DNA from: Pyropia yezoensis
Lineage: Eukaryota > Rhodophyta > Bangiophyceae > Bangiales > Bangiaceae
Direction of reading: 5' to 3'
NCBI GenBank assembly: GCA_009829735.1
Contig: CM020618.1
Location: 30,666,894-30,730,893 of the forward strand
DNA: 64,000 nucleotides
Positions 1 through 11,575 of the stretch are shown here, one piece after another; within the stretch, counting starts at the first letter, position 1, and the number at the start of each line of letters is the position of its first letter. The notes under the pieces were generated by a model, which ran no database searches, was not told the DNA's origin, and saw only the letters and a program-made list of their open reading frames with translations. A program made the position numbers and the translations under genes.

Positions 1-87
1 GTCTCGCAGCTTGCCGCCACAGCCCGTTTTGCCACGCCCTCTGCCCCCCCCCCCCGCACGCCCCACCCCCCACGCAATAAGCGCCAC

Positions 88-1520
88 CTACTGCGGGTCG
101 AGCGACAGGCCCGCGACGACCAGCCCCACCGCAAGGATCACCAGCACGGCAAGTGCAATGGTCTGCGTTGAGCGGGCGTTGCTGCTCTCCACCTCCACCA
201 TGCACTGGGCAAGGTCGTTGATGGTACCGTCCTTGGACACGTCCGACACACGGTAGATCCAGTTACCCGGCGGCGGGTTGGTCGCGTCGATAAACGCGTA
301 CGCCCCCCCGTCGGGACCCTTGGTCTGCAGCTCCGACGGTGCCGTTTGGTAGTCGGCCACAAACTCCCACGTGTCGCTCTTGCCAGCCCGGCGGGTGACC
401 TTGAAGCCCTTGTTGTTCTCCTCGGTGCCAGTCTCCCACCGGAGGTCGACCTCGTCGCCCAGCAGGCGACCATTCAGACCGACACCGGCCAGCTCTCCAG
501 CCTGTGGGTCGTTCGCAAGGCGGCCCTTTGCGTCCGTCTTGGGCTTCTTCACCTTGCGGGGGCCTTCCTCCTCAACCAGACCACCCATCCAGGGGGCATA
601 CGGGGTGCCATCGGGCTTGAGTAGCGACTTCTTACCACCCACCTTCTTCTCCTTCTTCTTCTTGGGAGCAGGCGCGTCCTCAGTCACCTGAGGGGGGGGA
701 TGAAGGGAGGCAGGAGGGCAAGGGCAGGAACAGGAGGACCAGCACACATGGGACGCAGACACAAAAGAGTGCGCCAACCCGAGAAGAGGGACACCGTCAG
801 GTCAGCACATGGACACTGAAGCCATGCCGACGCGCTCGGTCCACCATGCGGCACAGCGCTGCCGACGGTTAGAGACGCGGGTGGCCCCACGCGCCAAGCC
901 AAACACTCCTGGTCACGCCGGTTCACTGCGTGTCAGGACGGGCTGTCGAGGGGGGGTTGCACGGCGCACGTCCACGCCGCACACCTCGCACGGCGACTGG
1001 GAGTCTGGGCCTCACGGTATCTACGGCCAAGTGGCCTAGACATCGCTCGGGGCCAGCGACAGCACCGTGACACCGTGGGGGGGACAACAGACTCGCGTCT
1101 ATCCCCCGTCCCCATGTAAACCTCCCACCCAGCACAAAAAAGGCCGCTCCCCAGGTCCGCAATCTCCTCCCCACTGCGGCCTGTCTGCCCCCTCGCCGCG
1201 GCCAAACACCCTTCCTTCCCCCCACCACCCCCGCAGGAAACCAACAAGGACAAGCCACACCCGGCCGACGATGCTTCCCGCCCCTCCATCCCCCCGGCCC
1301 CCCCGCACGCTTACATCGTGACCTGTGTACGTACCTCTGCCTTGACATCGGCCTCGGGGGCTGCGCCCTCCTCGGCCATGCGCAGCACCGACGTGCGGCA
1401 GCGGCGGGTGGAGCGCACGGCCGCCAGGCCGCGCGCCGGCCGGACGGCAGCGGCGGCCACGCCCCGCCGCGCGGGCGCCCGGCCGGGCAGGGCAGCGGCG
1501 GTGGCAAAGGCGGTGGCCAT
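88..1520 (-). CDS. Plastid-targeted membrane protein with FnIII-like domain, two exons
   Basis: Exon 1 runs 1520-1335 and exon 2 687-88, giving 261 residues. The donor reads GAG|GTACGT and the acceptor CCTCAG|GTGACT; both exons are whole codons, so the 647-base intron is phase 0. The first 45 or so residues start MATAFATAAALPGRAPARR, are rich in Ala, Arg and Ser, contain an early Phe and have no acids, as in red-algal plastid transit peptides. A Lys-rich stretch follows, then about 90 residues with the pattern of a fibronectin-III-like beta sandwich (LRWET, GFKVTRR, WIYRV). The last 24 residues form one hydrophobic helix near the C-terminus. I infer a tail-anchored or single-span plastid protein. 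The function is unknown to me. The start is the first Met of the transit-like sequence. Confidence 0.75.
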
Positions 1521-1903
1521 TGTGGCAGCGTGGGGAACGGGGACGGGGCTCGGGCGGGGGACAAGGAGAAGGTAGGGGCGGTCGGGGGGGGCGGGCGGGC
1601 GGGCGACTGCTGCTGCTTCGGTCGACACCCAGAAAGTCCGCGGCGGGCAGGGACAAGGAGAGCGCGGGTGAAACTGACGGTGGTGCTGGAAGCGGCGGGC
1701 AATGGTTGCTGCAGGGTGCAGGTGCCGCACAGACGGCCGATGCAATGGGGCGGCGGGGGCCCACACAGCGACGGGCGCGGGCTGGACCGCCGAGGAACGT
1801 GTGGCTGGGTGAGATCTGCGGCCCCCCGCCAGATGTGGCCCAGGTCGGAGACCGCGGACCACCCGAAAGCCCTCCAGTTTCGAATTCCCTAGCCTTTAGG
1901 TTA
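1521..1903. other. Intergenic stretch upstream of the plastid protein gene
   Basis: GC-rich sequence between the start codon of the gene read leftward and the Harbinger-like element. It should hold that gene's promoter and 5' leader, but I see no clear TATA box or other motif. Confidence 0.4.
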
Positions 1904-1976
1904 GGGTACAGTGCGTACGCGATCATATCCAGGGGTCTCCCGGGGAAGTAGCCCACTTCTGTACCGCACCATTTGG

Positions 1977-2000
1977 AGTCGGAACAGTACTGTTCCGACT
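1977..2000. repeat. 24-bp perfect palindrome near the left TIR
   Basis: Bases 1977-2000 are their own reverse complement without a spacer, centred on AGTACT. The site lies about 70 bp inside the left end of the TIR element. It could be a subterminal protein-binding site or a cruciform-forming sequence. Confidence 0.85.
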
Positions 2001-2448
2001 TGATGTACCACCAAGTGCAGTAATGTGTCAGGTGGCGAGAGGAATCGCGACAACGAGCCTACAAAGTACGAAAATGCCTGTTCTGACTTGGCCAGGAAAA
2101 ATGTGAAGGGGACGGGCGTACAGAGGAGGCGGACCTCGTCTGCGACTGGGAGGATCGTCGTGAAGGAGGAGAGATGCGGGGGGGGGGCGGCGGAGCGGGA
2201 TGGGGATGCGAAGGGGGCTCGCGAGAACGGTGCTCAACCGAAAAGTGCGGGGGGGGCTCGCGAGAATGGAGCCCAACCGAAGCTCATGGCCGCAGATGGG
2301 GAGTACAAGGGGACCGGAAGGGTACGGAGGGGCACGCAGGTGACGTGACGCAGACGGTGGCGGTACGACGCACGGAGGTTGTATCTGGACAAGTGAATGA
2401 TGTGGGGGCAAGCGTAAAACAATACAATAAAAGTGTGCAGAAAAACAC

Positions 2449-2889
2449 TCACAGGTCGTCCTCCTCCCCGTCCAGAACCATATCCATTGTCTCTTCAATC
2501 GCAGCGAAGTCGCTCTCAGCATCCATCCACCTCTGCGCCGCGCGCACGCGGTCTGGCGTGTCCACCCCCATGAACTCGTCCGCCAGCGACGTGTTGGCCA
2601 TCAAGGCAACGACGGCTGAGACGTCCATATGGGCGTTCTCAAAGGGTGAAGCGTCGAAAGAGCGGTACCAGGCGAGAGAAGCGAGCGATGCGGGTGACAC
2701 CCGTGGCGTCGCCGATTTCCCGTCCGTAGCACAGTGATGTTGGCAGGCGGTGCGCGTTCGCAGCGCACAGGAAATCGATAAGTGCTGTAGATTTTCGCAA
2801 TGCTCCAGAACGGGCTCGAAGAAATACACTATTGGAATCTTGCTGTACAGTGCTGAGGAGCTCTCTCGTGCGTTGCTCGGCTCGTTCAT
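2449..2889 (-). CDS. Hypothetical protein inside the TIR element
   Basis: A 146-residue ORF that almost fills the right half of the TIR element. The C-terminal 50 residues are acidic and look helical (from FMGVDTPDRVRAAQ to the end, ending GEEDDL). I recognise no catalytic motif and no full transposase. It may be a remnant of the second ORF of a Harbinger-type element or a captured fragment, and it could also be a chance ORF. Confidence 0.3.
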   Translation of the reverse strand: MNEPSNARESSSALYSKIPIVYFFEPVLEHCENLQHLSISCALRTRTACQHHCATDGKSATPRVSPASLASLAWYRSFDASPFENAHMDVSAVVALMANTSLADEFMGVDTPDRVRAAQRWMDAESDFAAIEETMDMVLDGEEDDL

Positions 2890-2942
2890 ATCTAGGGTGG
2901 ATATAAACGAGCCCGATGTAATCCCGTACGCACTGTACTTTA

Positions 2943-4142
2943 ACCACTATTGTCACCGACACTCATATCCAGACAAAAAGAGAAACAGAACTCACACCCA
3001 GAGACCCCATATAAGTTCTTCCCGGTTCAGTGCACGCGCGGGAGTAGTTGCAGGTGACGACCTCTCTGTCTCTTCTGTAGCGCTACGGGCTATTCGCGTC
3101 ATTTTTTTTCTTGGACACATGTACGTCTCGTGTGCGTGTCTTGTGTTTTGTCTTGGTTTTATTTGAAACGAGCCTGTTCTCTCTCCGGGAAGGGTCATGA
3201 CGTGTTTTTCTCTGTTCGTTTCTAGTTCGGATGGCCGGAAACGTATCCGGTCTGCCTCAAGGGGGCTGGAAACGACGCTGCCGCCTGAATTCAAAGGGAG
3301 TAATTTGACGGAGTTAGTTCTTTAGCTCTCTCCAGGTGTCGCTGGGCCTGCCTGCCATCTGGGGGGAGCACTGTGGCCTCTTTCGATTGAGGCCCTGAAG
3401 CGCTTGCCCGTCTCCAAGCGGGCGTGGCAGTCTCTCGCCGTTCATCTTCGCCTGTGGCCGTTGCGTTGGGCGGTGCGTCCCAGCGCTCGTTGGTGCGTAC
3501 TCTGGCGCTGCGTGCGTGGCGGATGCGTACGGGTTGGACGGGCCGCGCTGGATCTGTCAGTGCGTCGTGGAGGTCAACGCACGGTTGTCCTTTATCAAGG
3601 CGTGGCAGCGCCCTCCCCCCGGTGCGCAGGCGCGTGGGGATCGCCCAGGATGGCCTCATCTATCTGTTGGGGAAAGATATTGGGGGGCGGGGTTCCCGGT
3701 GTGCTGCAGTCGTTCGCCGTGCATCTTTCCCCGTTCGCTTGTTGGACCGTCTGCGACGTACGTGCCAGTCAGGCGAGGGGCGTTTGATGTGTCCCCCGCC
3801 CTTGTGGCTGAGGTGGTCGTTGTAGTTCTCGTTCATTGCGTGGAGTTGTTAGGTGAGCTGTCGCTGGTCCCGCTGGCATGTGGACTCCGCTTCCCCGTGC
3901 CTACCTCCCCCGTCGCATCTCTGCGGGTCTGCGGCGGTGTTACCGACTTGTACTGTGGCTCTGGGCGAGGCCGAGAGAGCCGTCCTGGCGGTTGTGACGG
4001 CGGTCGCGTCGGCGGCAGTGGCTGTGAGGACGGCGAAGCTTGCGGGCGCGGCGATAGTCACGGCGGCGGCTGTTACTGCGGTGGCAGTAGCTGTGGCGTT
4101 GCTGCTGAGTGGCTGAAGGGGACGGCTGCTTAATCGGTAGCA
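2943..4142. other. No confident gene; probable upstream part of the Helitron
   Basis: The stretch is less GC-rich than the rest of the window. Short overlapping ORFs occur on both strands, but none has a recognisable domain. It probably contains the 5' end of the Helitron whose coding part begins near 4143. I could not find a convincing TC start. Confidence 0.35.
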
Positions 4143-5096
4143 GTGCAGGCGGCAGCAGTCTTTGTGCTCGCCGCAGCGGCGGTGGCGGCCGCGCATGTGT
4201 TGTCGGGATTGTATATCGAGGCGCGCTACGTGGCGGTGCATTGCGTCCGTCTGAGCAACGTCCGTCGAATTGTTCTGGTGTTGCCGCATTACGTGTATGA
4301 CTCGTCTGCCGGTTGCACAATTTGCGGCGGCCCGTGTCGTGAAGACATGCCAGCTTTTCCTGCCGGGGCACCACGTCACGGTAGTCGTGTGAGGCCACCG
4401 CCTCCCTCTCGTGAAGTTGAGGGCTCCAACGTACGGCAAGGCGATCTGAAAAAGCGTCGTCTGTCCGGCGCCCCAAGAGGTGACTGTGCACCCTTGGCCC
4501 GGTCGCCGGCACGCTCTTTCTTGGCGTCGGCTGAGGGCAGTGCGTGTGTCTCGCCTTCGGAGGAACGCCCTGGCGTCGCATCTTCTTCGAGGGCGTCCCC
4601 AAGCGCTTCGATTGGCACTACCCTTGCTCTTGACTCGTTTCTGGAGGCTGGGGGGACTCTTGCAGTGTATCAATTGGCGGAACCCGGGGGAGTTTTTCCA
4701 ACTGCTGGTCGTGTCGCTACCGAAGACGTTCCTGCAGCTCTGCGAGCGCAGGACGGCTGCAGTGCCTTCACGGGGTTACCTGGGCTGCACGATGTGGCAC
4801 TCTCCCAACGTGTTGTGAAGAGCGATGGGGATGGCGTGTCAGCAAGAATGTGCGATGCGTGCAATCGCAGCCTGAAGCGGCCGATGTCGAGCGGGTCTGC
4901 GCCGCCACGGTCTGAGATCGCACACGGATTTTTCGTCGGCGAGTTGCCGGCGGCTCTGCAAGATTCAACTTGGCAGGAGCTTCGTTTGATAACCATGGTG
5001 TCAATATCTATGCGCGTTCGTGTGCTTCGGGGTGGGGCACAGCGAGTCATACGGTCTCATGTAGGACCTTCGACGCGCGCCCCGGTGCCATCTTGA
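4143..5096 (+). pseudogene. Helitron protein, N-terminal part
   Basis: A 317-residue frame. The last third has the typical Helitron N-region order: a Cys-x2-Cys pair (CDACNRSLKRPMSSG), then the pattern 'A-GFFVGELPAALQDSTWQEL' and a short beta-rich segment. Homologous sequence leaves this frame near 5040-5075 and continues in the frame of the next entry, so one small indel separates them. The upstream Ala/Ser-rich half is not recognisable and may not be coding. Confidence 0.6.
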
Positions 5097-6742
5097 CTCA
5101 GCTGCCGCGTGTTCTCTCCGACGTGACAGAGTCATGCGTGGTCATCGTAGCCGGGTTTTTGACTCCTGCGCAAGAACTGGCGGTTTGCCGAGCGCACCGT
5201 GTCCGGAGTGAGCGCTTAACAGGCCTCTACAACTTCTTCTTGGAGTCCAACCCCCTGTACCTAGAGCGGTCCGTTTCACGGCGCGACGAGGGACTTGTCG
5301 ATCAGCAACCTGTTCTGGAGCGTGATGGGAGTGCTGTGCCTGATTATTCCTGTGGTAGCACTATGATGTCTTCCGGCTGCGTCAAGGGTCCCTCTCATGT
5401 TGTGGTAGCTGACTTGGACAGCTTTGTAGCAGCTGAGCAGTGTAACGTACGGGAGCGTCTCGACGCGGCTGAGGCGACCACCTCAGCAGAGGAGGCCTTC
5501 GTACGTGAAGCTGCCGGTGTGTATCTCACCTCTGATGGCACGTTGTGTGTGGAGCGGCTGTCTGCAGGTGCTCGCATGAACTTCCGCGCCCCATCTTCTA
5601 TTGATGACCCCGTTGTCGTCAGACAGGGCGGCGCGCTTGTGCCTGATCAGACCACGAATCTGTACGCTCTCATGTTTTGGGTCCTTTTTCCTTACGGTCG
5701 TGGAGACCCGGACGACGTGCAGCCCATGCGTGTCTCGCGGGCGCAGTGCGTGCGGCATTATCTTCGGCTCTCGTCCCAGCGGTTTGCGCAGGATTCTGTG
5801 TTCCCGCTGGTTGCTTTTGACATGTTCTCAAGGCAGCTCGCACTGTCCCACGCGTCTCTCTACTGTCGTCTGAGGTCGGAGGAGCAAGACGCCTGTGATG
5901 CAGGTGTAACACCCAGGGAGCTTGGTGCGTTGCTTGAATACGACGCAGCATGCTTGTCCGCCGCTTGCAGCAGTATGCCGCGGCCGCCGCTGCCCGCGGA
6001 GGTTGGGCAAACTAAGGTGCTCACCAACCGCGTGCGAGCAGCTGCTGCGCACGCCAAGGGGTCAGATGCCTCTCGGCAAGTGCAGTTGCGCCGTGGCTTT
6101 GCATTGCAGCTGAGGTACGGCAACCCTCATGTGTTCACCACGATCAGTCCCAAGGACAATGGGTCACTCGCCGTTGCGTACCTCGCGGGTCGATTGGCGT
6201 GTGACAAGCTGGTGAGCATTGACGCGGAAAGCATGCACACACATACAAAACAGTTTGTCGCCACTGCCAAGGACCCCGCCGCAGTGGCGCCGTACTCCGA
6301 CCCTGTGGTCCGGACATTTTTGGATGAGATCTTCGGCTTCGACGTTAAGGAAGGGCGCCCACTCGCTCGTGGGGGTGTTTTTGGATACACCAAGGCCTAC
6401 ATTGCCGGTGTTGAGACTCAAAGCGATGGAACGCTGCACCTACATGCGCTTGTATGGTTGCACGGTACCCCTGCGGGGATGTCAGAGCTTCAGTCCCGGT
6501 TGAAGGACGACAAGTACCGGCAAGGCTTTGTGCGATTTGCGGACAGTGTGCAGCAGCACTCCGTTCCTCTCCCTGTCAGTGCGTTTCCTAGCTGCCCGGC
6601 GTCCACCGGATCGATCGAAGCCGTTGAGTTCCACAAGGAGGCCTGCATGCGCGGAAGCGGCGGCTCTGCTCCGACGACGAGTAGGTTCACGCTCTGTTGC
6701 TCTGGCTTTGGCCATGGTGACCTGATTGAAGCAGCTCCCTAA
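4970..6742 (+). pseudogene. Helitron Rep region with HUH nickase motif
   Basis: This frame carries the rest of the Helitron-like N domain (LYNFFLESNPLYLERSV, ALMFWVLFPYGRGDP). It also carries the start of the replication-initiator domain: FTTISPKDNGSLAVAYLAG, followed by the metal-binding HUH motif in TLHLHALVWLHG. In active elements this domain nicks DNA and holds the 5' end through tyrosine. The frame ends in a stop at 6740-6742, but the same frame remains readable for about 50 codons, which suggests a single premature stop rather than a natural end. Confidence 0.8.
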
Positions 6743-8585
6743 AAGGGCATGGGCGATCTTCTCATCGTGGACTACCACCAGAGGGGCTTCCAATCTCATC
6801 TGGGTCCCTTCATCAACTTCCCTCCTGTGCAGTGCGGATCGTTGCCCGCGGGGCACATTATGATTTCCGACGAGGACCCGCTGAGGATGGAGTTGGCAGA
6901 GGCTGTAGTGACCACGTTTATTTCGTTCACTGTGACCTGCATCTCAGGCAGCATTGCGAGTCGTGCTTCAAGAAGTCCAAGCGCACGAAGGACGTTGGTA
7001 TGTCCGTCTGTCGGTCCCGATTCCCTCGTGAAGTCCAGATCGCTACCGAGTTCGACAGTCACCTGAGTCTTCTGTCGAAGAGGACCGTCGGGTCCGAGTA
7101 CGTGAATGCCTTTTCATCCACAATCCTCCTCAGGCTGCCGTCGAACCACGATGTGCGGCTGTTGGCTGGCCCTGAATCCACTTAATACGCGTTTAAGGTT
7201 GCCCTCAAAGACCAGCAGCAAGTGAACAACAGCGCGCTGTTGTTTGAGGCGCTCCAGAGGCGTTTGGATCGCGACAGCAGCCTTCTCCCAGCTGCTCCTG
7301 ACGTCGCAGCGCGGCGTCAAGTGTGCTCTTTGGTGCATGCCGTGAGAAATATGCAGGAGGTTGCCGCACCTCTTGCCGCTCATTTTCTGTTGGGAGGCGA
7401 CGGCGTCTACGTCTCTCACACGTTCGCTTTGTTGATGCTGGCCTAAGCAATTGCAGTCCACAAGCACGAGGAGTATGCTTGTCGTGTTGCGGCTTATGAC
7501 TCCCGTGATGTGGTGACGGCCGCTGCCGACGACTACCGGCTGCGCCCTGCCGAGCTCGAGCACGTCAGCCCCTATTGGTTTGTGGCACTGTTTCAAAAGG
7601 TAAAGCTCAAGGACGTCAACGGCGGCGTGCACGAAGATGACCGGTTAGTGTCACCTGAGGACGGTGCGGGTGGTTCCACCGGCGATGGCGGCAGCAAGGC
7701 GCCCTTGCGCTTCCTACCTGAGCATGTGCAAGCCGCCACTCACTGTGTCGTCGCCGGCCGTCTGCCGGCCGTCCCCGACATACAGGGGCCTCGTGTTCCA
7801 AATGCGGATGCTTTAGACCGGTCCGAGGATGCAGACGAGGGGCAGGAAGCAGCCGAGTGTGCGCTCTCGTCGTGCTGCTTTTATTCTGTCCATACCGATC
7901 TCGTAATCCTCTCCGTGGGGACTCTGAAGGGCGATTGTTCCGCCTGCTATCTGAGTGGCGCGCTGCTGACCAAGAGCCGTATTACGATGAGTCCCGGCGG
8001 GTACGCGACCACGCTCAAGATTACTATGTGGCAAAGAAGGCCGCGCGAAACGGGACGAAAAAAAAGCAGAAGGAACTAAATGACTTGTTTGGTTCGTTTG
8101 TGGGTGTGGATGGTGGTCCAACTACTGCCTGTGACGACGGCAGTATTGAAGACGCTGTAGATGACGCGGCTGTTCTTGGAATTGCTCGCGACACCGGTCC
8201 CTGCCATGCGCATGACGTGGGTGAGTGCATCAGCGATGCTTGGGTGGCTCGTCGGAGACGTCTCGAGAGCATCTGTCAAGCGGGACGGCGCGCGAGTGAT
8301 GTTTGTCGTTACATTGTGTCTCTTGAGACATTGGACGCATGCCCATCGTCCTCCGCGGGGACTCCCGAGCCCAACCTGGTGACTTGGCAGCTGCCATTGA
8401 CCGGGGCAGTCGTGGCGCATCCGCTCCTGATGCTGACGAAGAAGTCATTCCTGAAGCTGGAGGCACCCATGCGCATCCTTCAAGTGCCTTTGGTGTCGGC
8501 GGCGGGGGCACTTTTATTGTGGACCTTCTGGAAGCAGCGATGGACCAGCGCCCGCAACGAGCTGAGGTCGATCAAGATGGTGTAG
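6743..8585 (+). pseudogene. Helitron Rep C-terminal and linker region, broken
   Basis: Continuation of the Helitron protein. Around 6900 the homologous frame changes to one reading HCESCFKKSKRTKDVGMSV and then LLRLPSNHDVRLL. In the usual position of the catalytic YxxKYxxK motif the sequence reads YAFKVALKD, so the second tyrosine of the two-tyrosine pair is valine. In-frame stops lie at 7183-7185 and 7444-7446. A further frame change near 7865 leads to CPYRSRNPLRGDSEGRLF and RRVRDHAQDYYVAKK, the usual segment before the helicase. The helicase frame takes over between about 8340 and 8580. Confidence 0.65.
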
Positions 8586-10293
8586 CAGACGCTGATCAAG
8601 CTGTTCATGCGGGGCGATTTCTCTCTCTCCAAGCTGTCTCAGTATCTGCGCAGCTCCATGCGGAGCTGTACATCGCTTTTCGTTTAGCGGGAGAGTGCCT
8701 GCTTCGCGATTTTTCGGACAGCGCCGCCGGCCGCGATCAGTCAGCGAGGAAGCTGCGCATGGTCTTGCATGGTGAAGGAGGTACGGGCATGTCGCGGGTA
8801 CTTTCCTGCTTGAAGACGTTGTGCAAGTCTTGGCAGCAAGAGCTTGCGTAATCGCTCCTGGCGCCCACTGGTATAGCAGTTGCCAACATCGGTGGCCAGA
8901 CGTTTCATGCGGCAACGGGGATGGGTACATTGCAACGCAAGCCGTCGAGCAATGGTCGTCTGCCTGTGGTGTCCCAGCGCATGCAGGACCAGCTCGTGCT
9001 CAAGTGGGCCCCCGTTCGCATGATTGCTATTGACGAGGCGCCCATGATAGAAAAAGAGATGCTGCACGAGGTCAGCTGCCGCATACAAACTGCGAAGGAG
9101 TGCGCCCTGGACTTTGGAGGCGTTCATGTCCTGTTCTGCGGCGACTTTGCTCAGCTGCCCCCCGTTGTGGGGCAGCCCCTGTACAATGCTCCCAAGAAGT
9201 CGGGGGTCAAGGGTATCTGCGAGGTTGCTGCGTACGAGCTGTATCGACTGTTCACGACTGGTTATTTGAGAGTCAACATGCGGGCTGTGGACGACTCCTG
9301 TTGGTCGGCGGTTTTGCGCCGTATGCACGTCGGCGCTCTGACGGCGCAGGACAGAGCACTTTTCTCCGGTTTGGTGGGGTCAAAGAGGAGGCTCGGTGTT
9401 TTGTCAGCCGAGTTGACCGCCGATGCGGTTGAGCGAGGCAGCGTCATAGAGATGCCCCCGCTTCATGCGCTTTGCCCTGTAGTTGTTGCGACGAACAAGA
9501 AACGCTTTGAGACTGTCTGGACGTGTATGCAGGCTGCGGGGCGGCGCAACCTCGATGTAAGAAACCGTCCTGTGCTCATCCCCTAATCCTTTCCCGATTC
9601 ATCACGGTCGCCGCCTCCCACCGCCGCCATGCTGGAGCACCTCTTCCGTACTGACGATGTGCATCGCATGGTGCCTGGTTTTCCTGTCGTCCGCAATATG
9701 CCCTACATGGTTGGTCACAACGTATCGGTAGCGCTGGATATTGCCAACGGGACCTGGTGCTATCCAGTGCTTGCTCAGCTTCCGGCTGAGTGCAAATTCG
9801 AGGAGCAGTACATAGAGGACGCCACATTCGACTTGGTGTCGCATCCCGCTGAGGTCATCTGGGCCCATGTGCCAGGGAAGGATTTCAGCAACCTCTTTGA
9901 GCACCCTGCTGGCGTTCCCGGTCATGCCTTCCCGCTGATAAGGCGCGTGGGGAACGGAGTTGTTACGCTGCTAAACAGACGCATCAACGTATCGATGGCG
10001 CGGTTCCCCATTACCCCCGCATGTGCTATCACCGTGTAAAAGGTCCAAGCATTGACACTTGAGGCGGTGGTTGTTAGCGCCATGAGAGGTGTGCGGAGCC
10101 GCGCTCCCCGATTGGCTCTCTGCGTAGCTTCATCCCGCACGCGCATCTCTCGGAGGACCATCTTCTGCACCCCCTGAATCGTGCGAACCTGCAGGACTTT
10201 CGCCCTCCTGTGACTCTTGCAAGTGAGATGGAAAGGCTGCAACTACTTAGCGATGCAACACTGGCAGCCTATCTTGAGAGATGCGTAGTTTGA
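8339..10293 (+). pseudogene. Helitron PIF1-type helicase domain, broken
   Basis: SF1B helicase of the PIF1 family, which in Helitrons unwinds the transposing strand. In one frame the motifs follow in order: Walker A as GEGGTGMSR, motif Ia LLAPTGIAVANIGG, Walker B IDEAPMIEKEM, motif III VLFCGDFAQLPPV, and a C-terminal KVQALTLEAVVV. The Walker A lysine is replaced by methionine. Three in-frame stops interrupt this frame, at 8849-8851, 9584-9586 and 10037-10039; the last lies where the histidine of the HKxQG motif is expected. A final frame change leads to a Leu-rich end that closes at 10291-10293. Confidence 0.8.
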
Positions 10294-11004
10294 TTGTGAC
10301 TCGGTGGAGTTGAAAAGATCGGCTTGGCCTTCTTTGTGGTACTTCAGCTGTCAGTGTTTGTCATTGAGAAAAAGGACGCCTCATCATCTTCTCAAGCATC
10401 TCGGAAGTAACGCGTTGGGTGGCGCTCTTTAAAAAGTCTCATGGACGTGATGGCGACGCGCCAGTGCATTGGCAGGTGTTGCTCGTTTTCTAAATGCGCG
10501 TTGGCGACACGGGCGTGGAATTTCTGCCCCTGGGCCAAGGATGGTCGGCGCTGAGGTCGAGAGCCCCTCACCGGCGGTACAGCACAGAGTTTAAGACGCA
10601 ATCTCATTCACCGTACCGTCCACACAGGACGGGAAAAGGAGCGCAGACCAGAAGTTGGTGGGATCTGCTGATTCGGCGCCTGGGGGGTGGGGCGCGCAAG
10701 CTCGGTGCTGCAGAAATGCGCGTGAGCCGGTCTTGTCTTTTTACCGCACGCACACCGGCAAGGAGCACGTGCGTGCGAGGTGTTGACTACCACGGGCGAC
10801 AGTGCAGACCCGCAAGACGCCAGCGACTGTCACCTCTGCGCACTCGAGGTCGCTCGACAGATTGCGGACACGCAGCCGTTTCGGATCTCGGCTATGGATC
10901 ACTTGCCATGTGTGTGGAGCAACTGTCTTGTCTCGTGTCACGTGCCACCTTCGCTGACCACCGTTCCAGGGATGGGTGATCGCATGGTCACTGGTAACGC
11001 TGGA
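10294..11004. other. Non-coding flank between the Helitron and the LTR element
   Basis: No recognisable gene. The composition resembles the Helitron, so it may be the Helitron 3' region or older host sequence. The LTR element inserted at its right edge. Confidence 0.4.
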
Positions 11005-11575
11005 TGTGGTATAAAACTCGATCCTCTCAGACACGTGTCAATATCCCTCGGGGGAAAGGGACAGGTAACACAGAAAGGGGAACTACGAGAATGGTATGCC
11101 TGTTGCCTCACGTGCCTGCTCGCAGAGCAAACAGATACGCACGGTAGTGCACACGGGGAAGAGGAAAGCAAACGCGCAGTTGTCTTTTTCCTGAGGGCGC
11201 GGGCCAAGGGCGCCTCGCTGTCCCTCTTAACGTGCACCTGGGGGAGCCTCGGCACGTTGGCCAGGTAGCCCCCCCATAACCCCGAGTGGCCCCGACCCGA
11301 GTCTAACCTCGTCAGGTCGGGGGCCACTATCACTACTAATTCTATTCCCACTCACTAATCTCACACTCAAATTCTCTCAAATCAAGTCCCTCACAAGTAT
11401 GCAAAAACCCATCAGCAATCCCTCTCTCACGTGTGGATAGCGTAGTCCACCGCATCCCAGTGCCGGGCACGGGCCACGGCCGCCAACCATCACCACACGG
11501 CGGGCGTGTTCTGGCACCTGGTGCCCTCTGGTTGTAGTCCCGGGTCGGCGCCAAGTCGGGGCCAGGGATGCTACA
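11005..11575 (-). repeat. 3' LTR of the Ty3/Gypsy element
   Basis: On the minus strand it begins TGTAGC and ends ACCACA, the usual TG...CA borders. A purine-rich run on the minus strand lies just inside its start, as expected of the polypurine tract. It matches the right-hand copy almost base for base. Confidence 0.8.

Larger units (their letters stand above)
1904..2939. mobile_element. Short TIR DNA transposon, PIF/Harbinger-like, non-autonomous
   Basis: The ends carry a perfect 14-bp inverted repeat, GTACAGTGCGTACG, at 1906-1919 and as its complement at 2925-2938. Weaker matching continues inward. TTA occurs just outside both ends (1901-1903 and 2940-2942), as expected of the 3-bp TTA/TAA target duplication of PIF/Harbinger transposons. 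The 1.04-kb interior holds no recognisable DDE transposase, only the 146-residue ORF listed separately, so the copy looks non-autonomous or internally deleted. The family call rests on the TSD and GGG-type left end. A single-base asymmetry at the outermost TIR positions leaves some doubt. Confidence 0.55.
4143..10293 (+). mobile_element. Degenerate autonomous-type Helitron (Rep/PIF1 helicase)
   Basis: Rolling-circle transposon body read left to right. It has the Helitron-like N region with paired cysteines (CDACNRSL), the HUH-nickase region (motif HLHALVWL) and a C-terminal PIF1-family helicase (motifs LHGEGGTG, IDEAP, CGDFAQLPPV). The coding sequence is spread over several frames with at least four frame changes and several in-frame stops, so the copy is dead as a source of protein. 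The ends are not resolved. No 3' hairpin with CTRR was recognised, and the sequence to the right is interrupted at 11005 by an LTR retrotransposon. The region is visibly less GC-rich than the host genes. Confidence 0.85.

Noticed and set aside
3516-4133. Possible gene upstream of the Helitron
   Set aside because: Several overlapping frames have equal claim and no domain, and the composition follows the Helitron flank.
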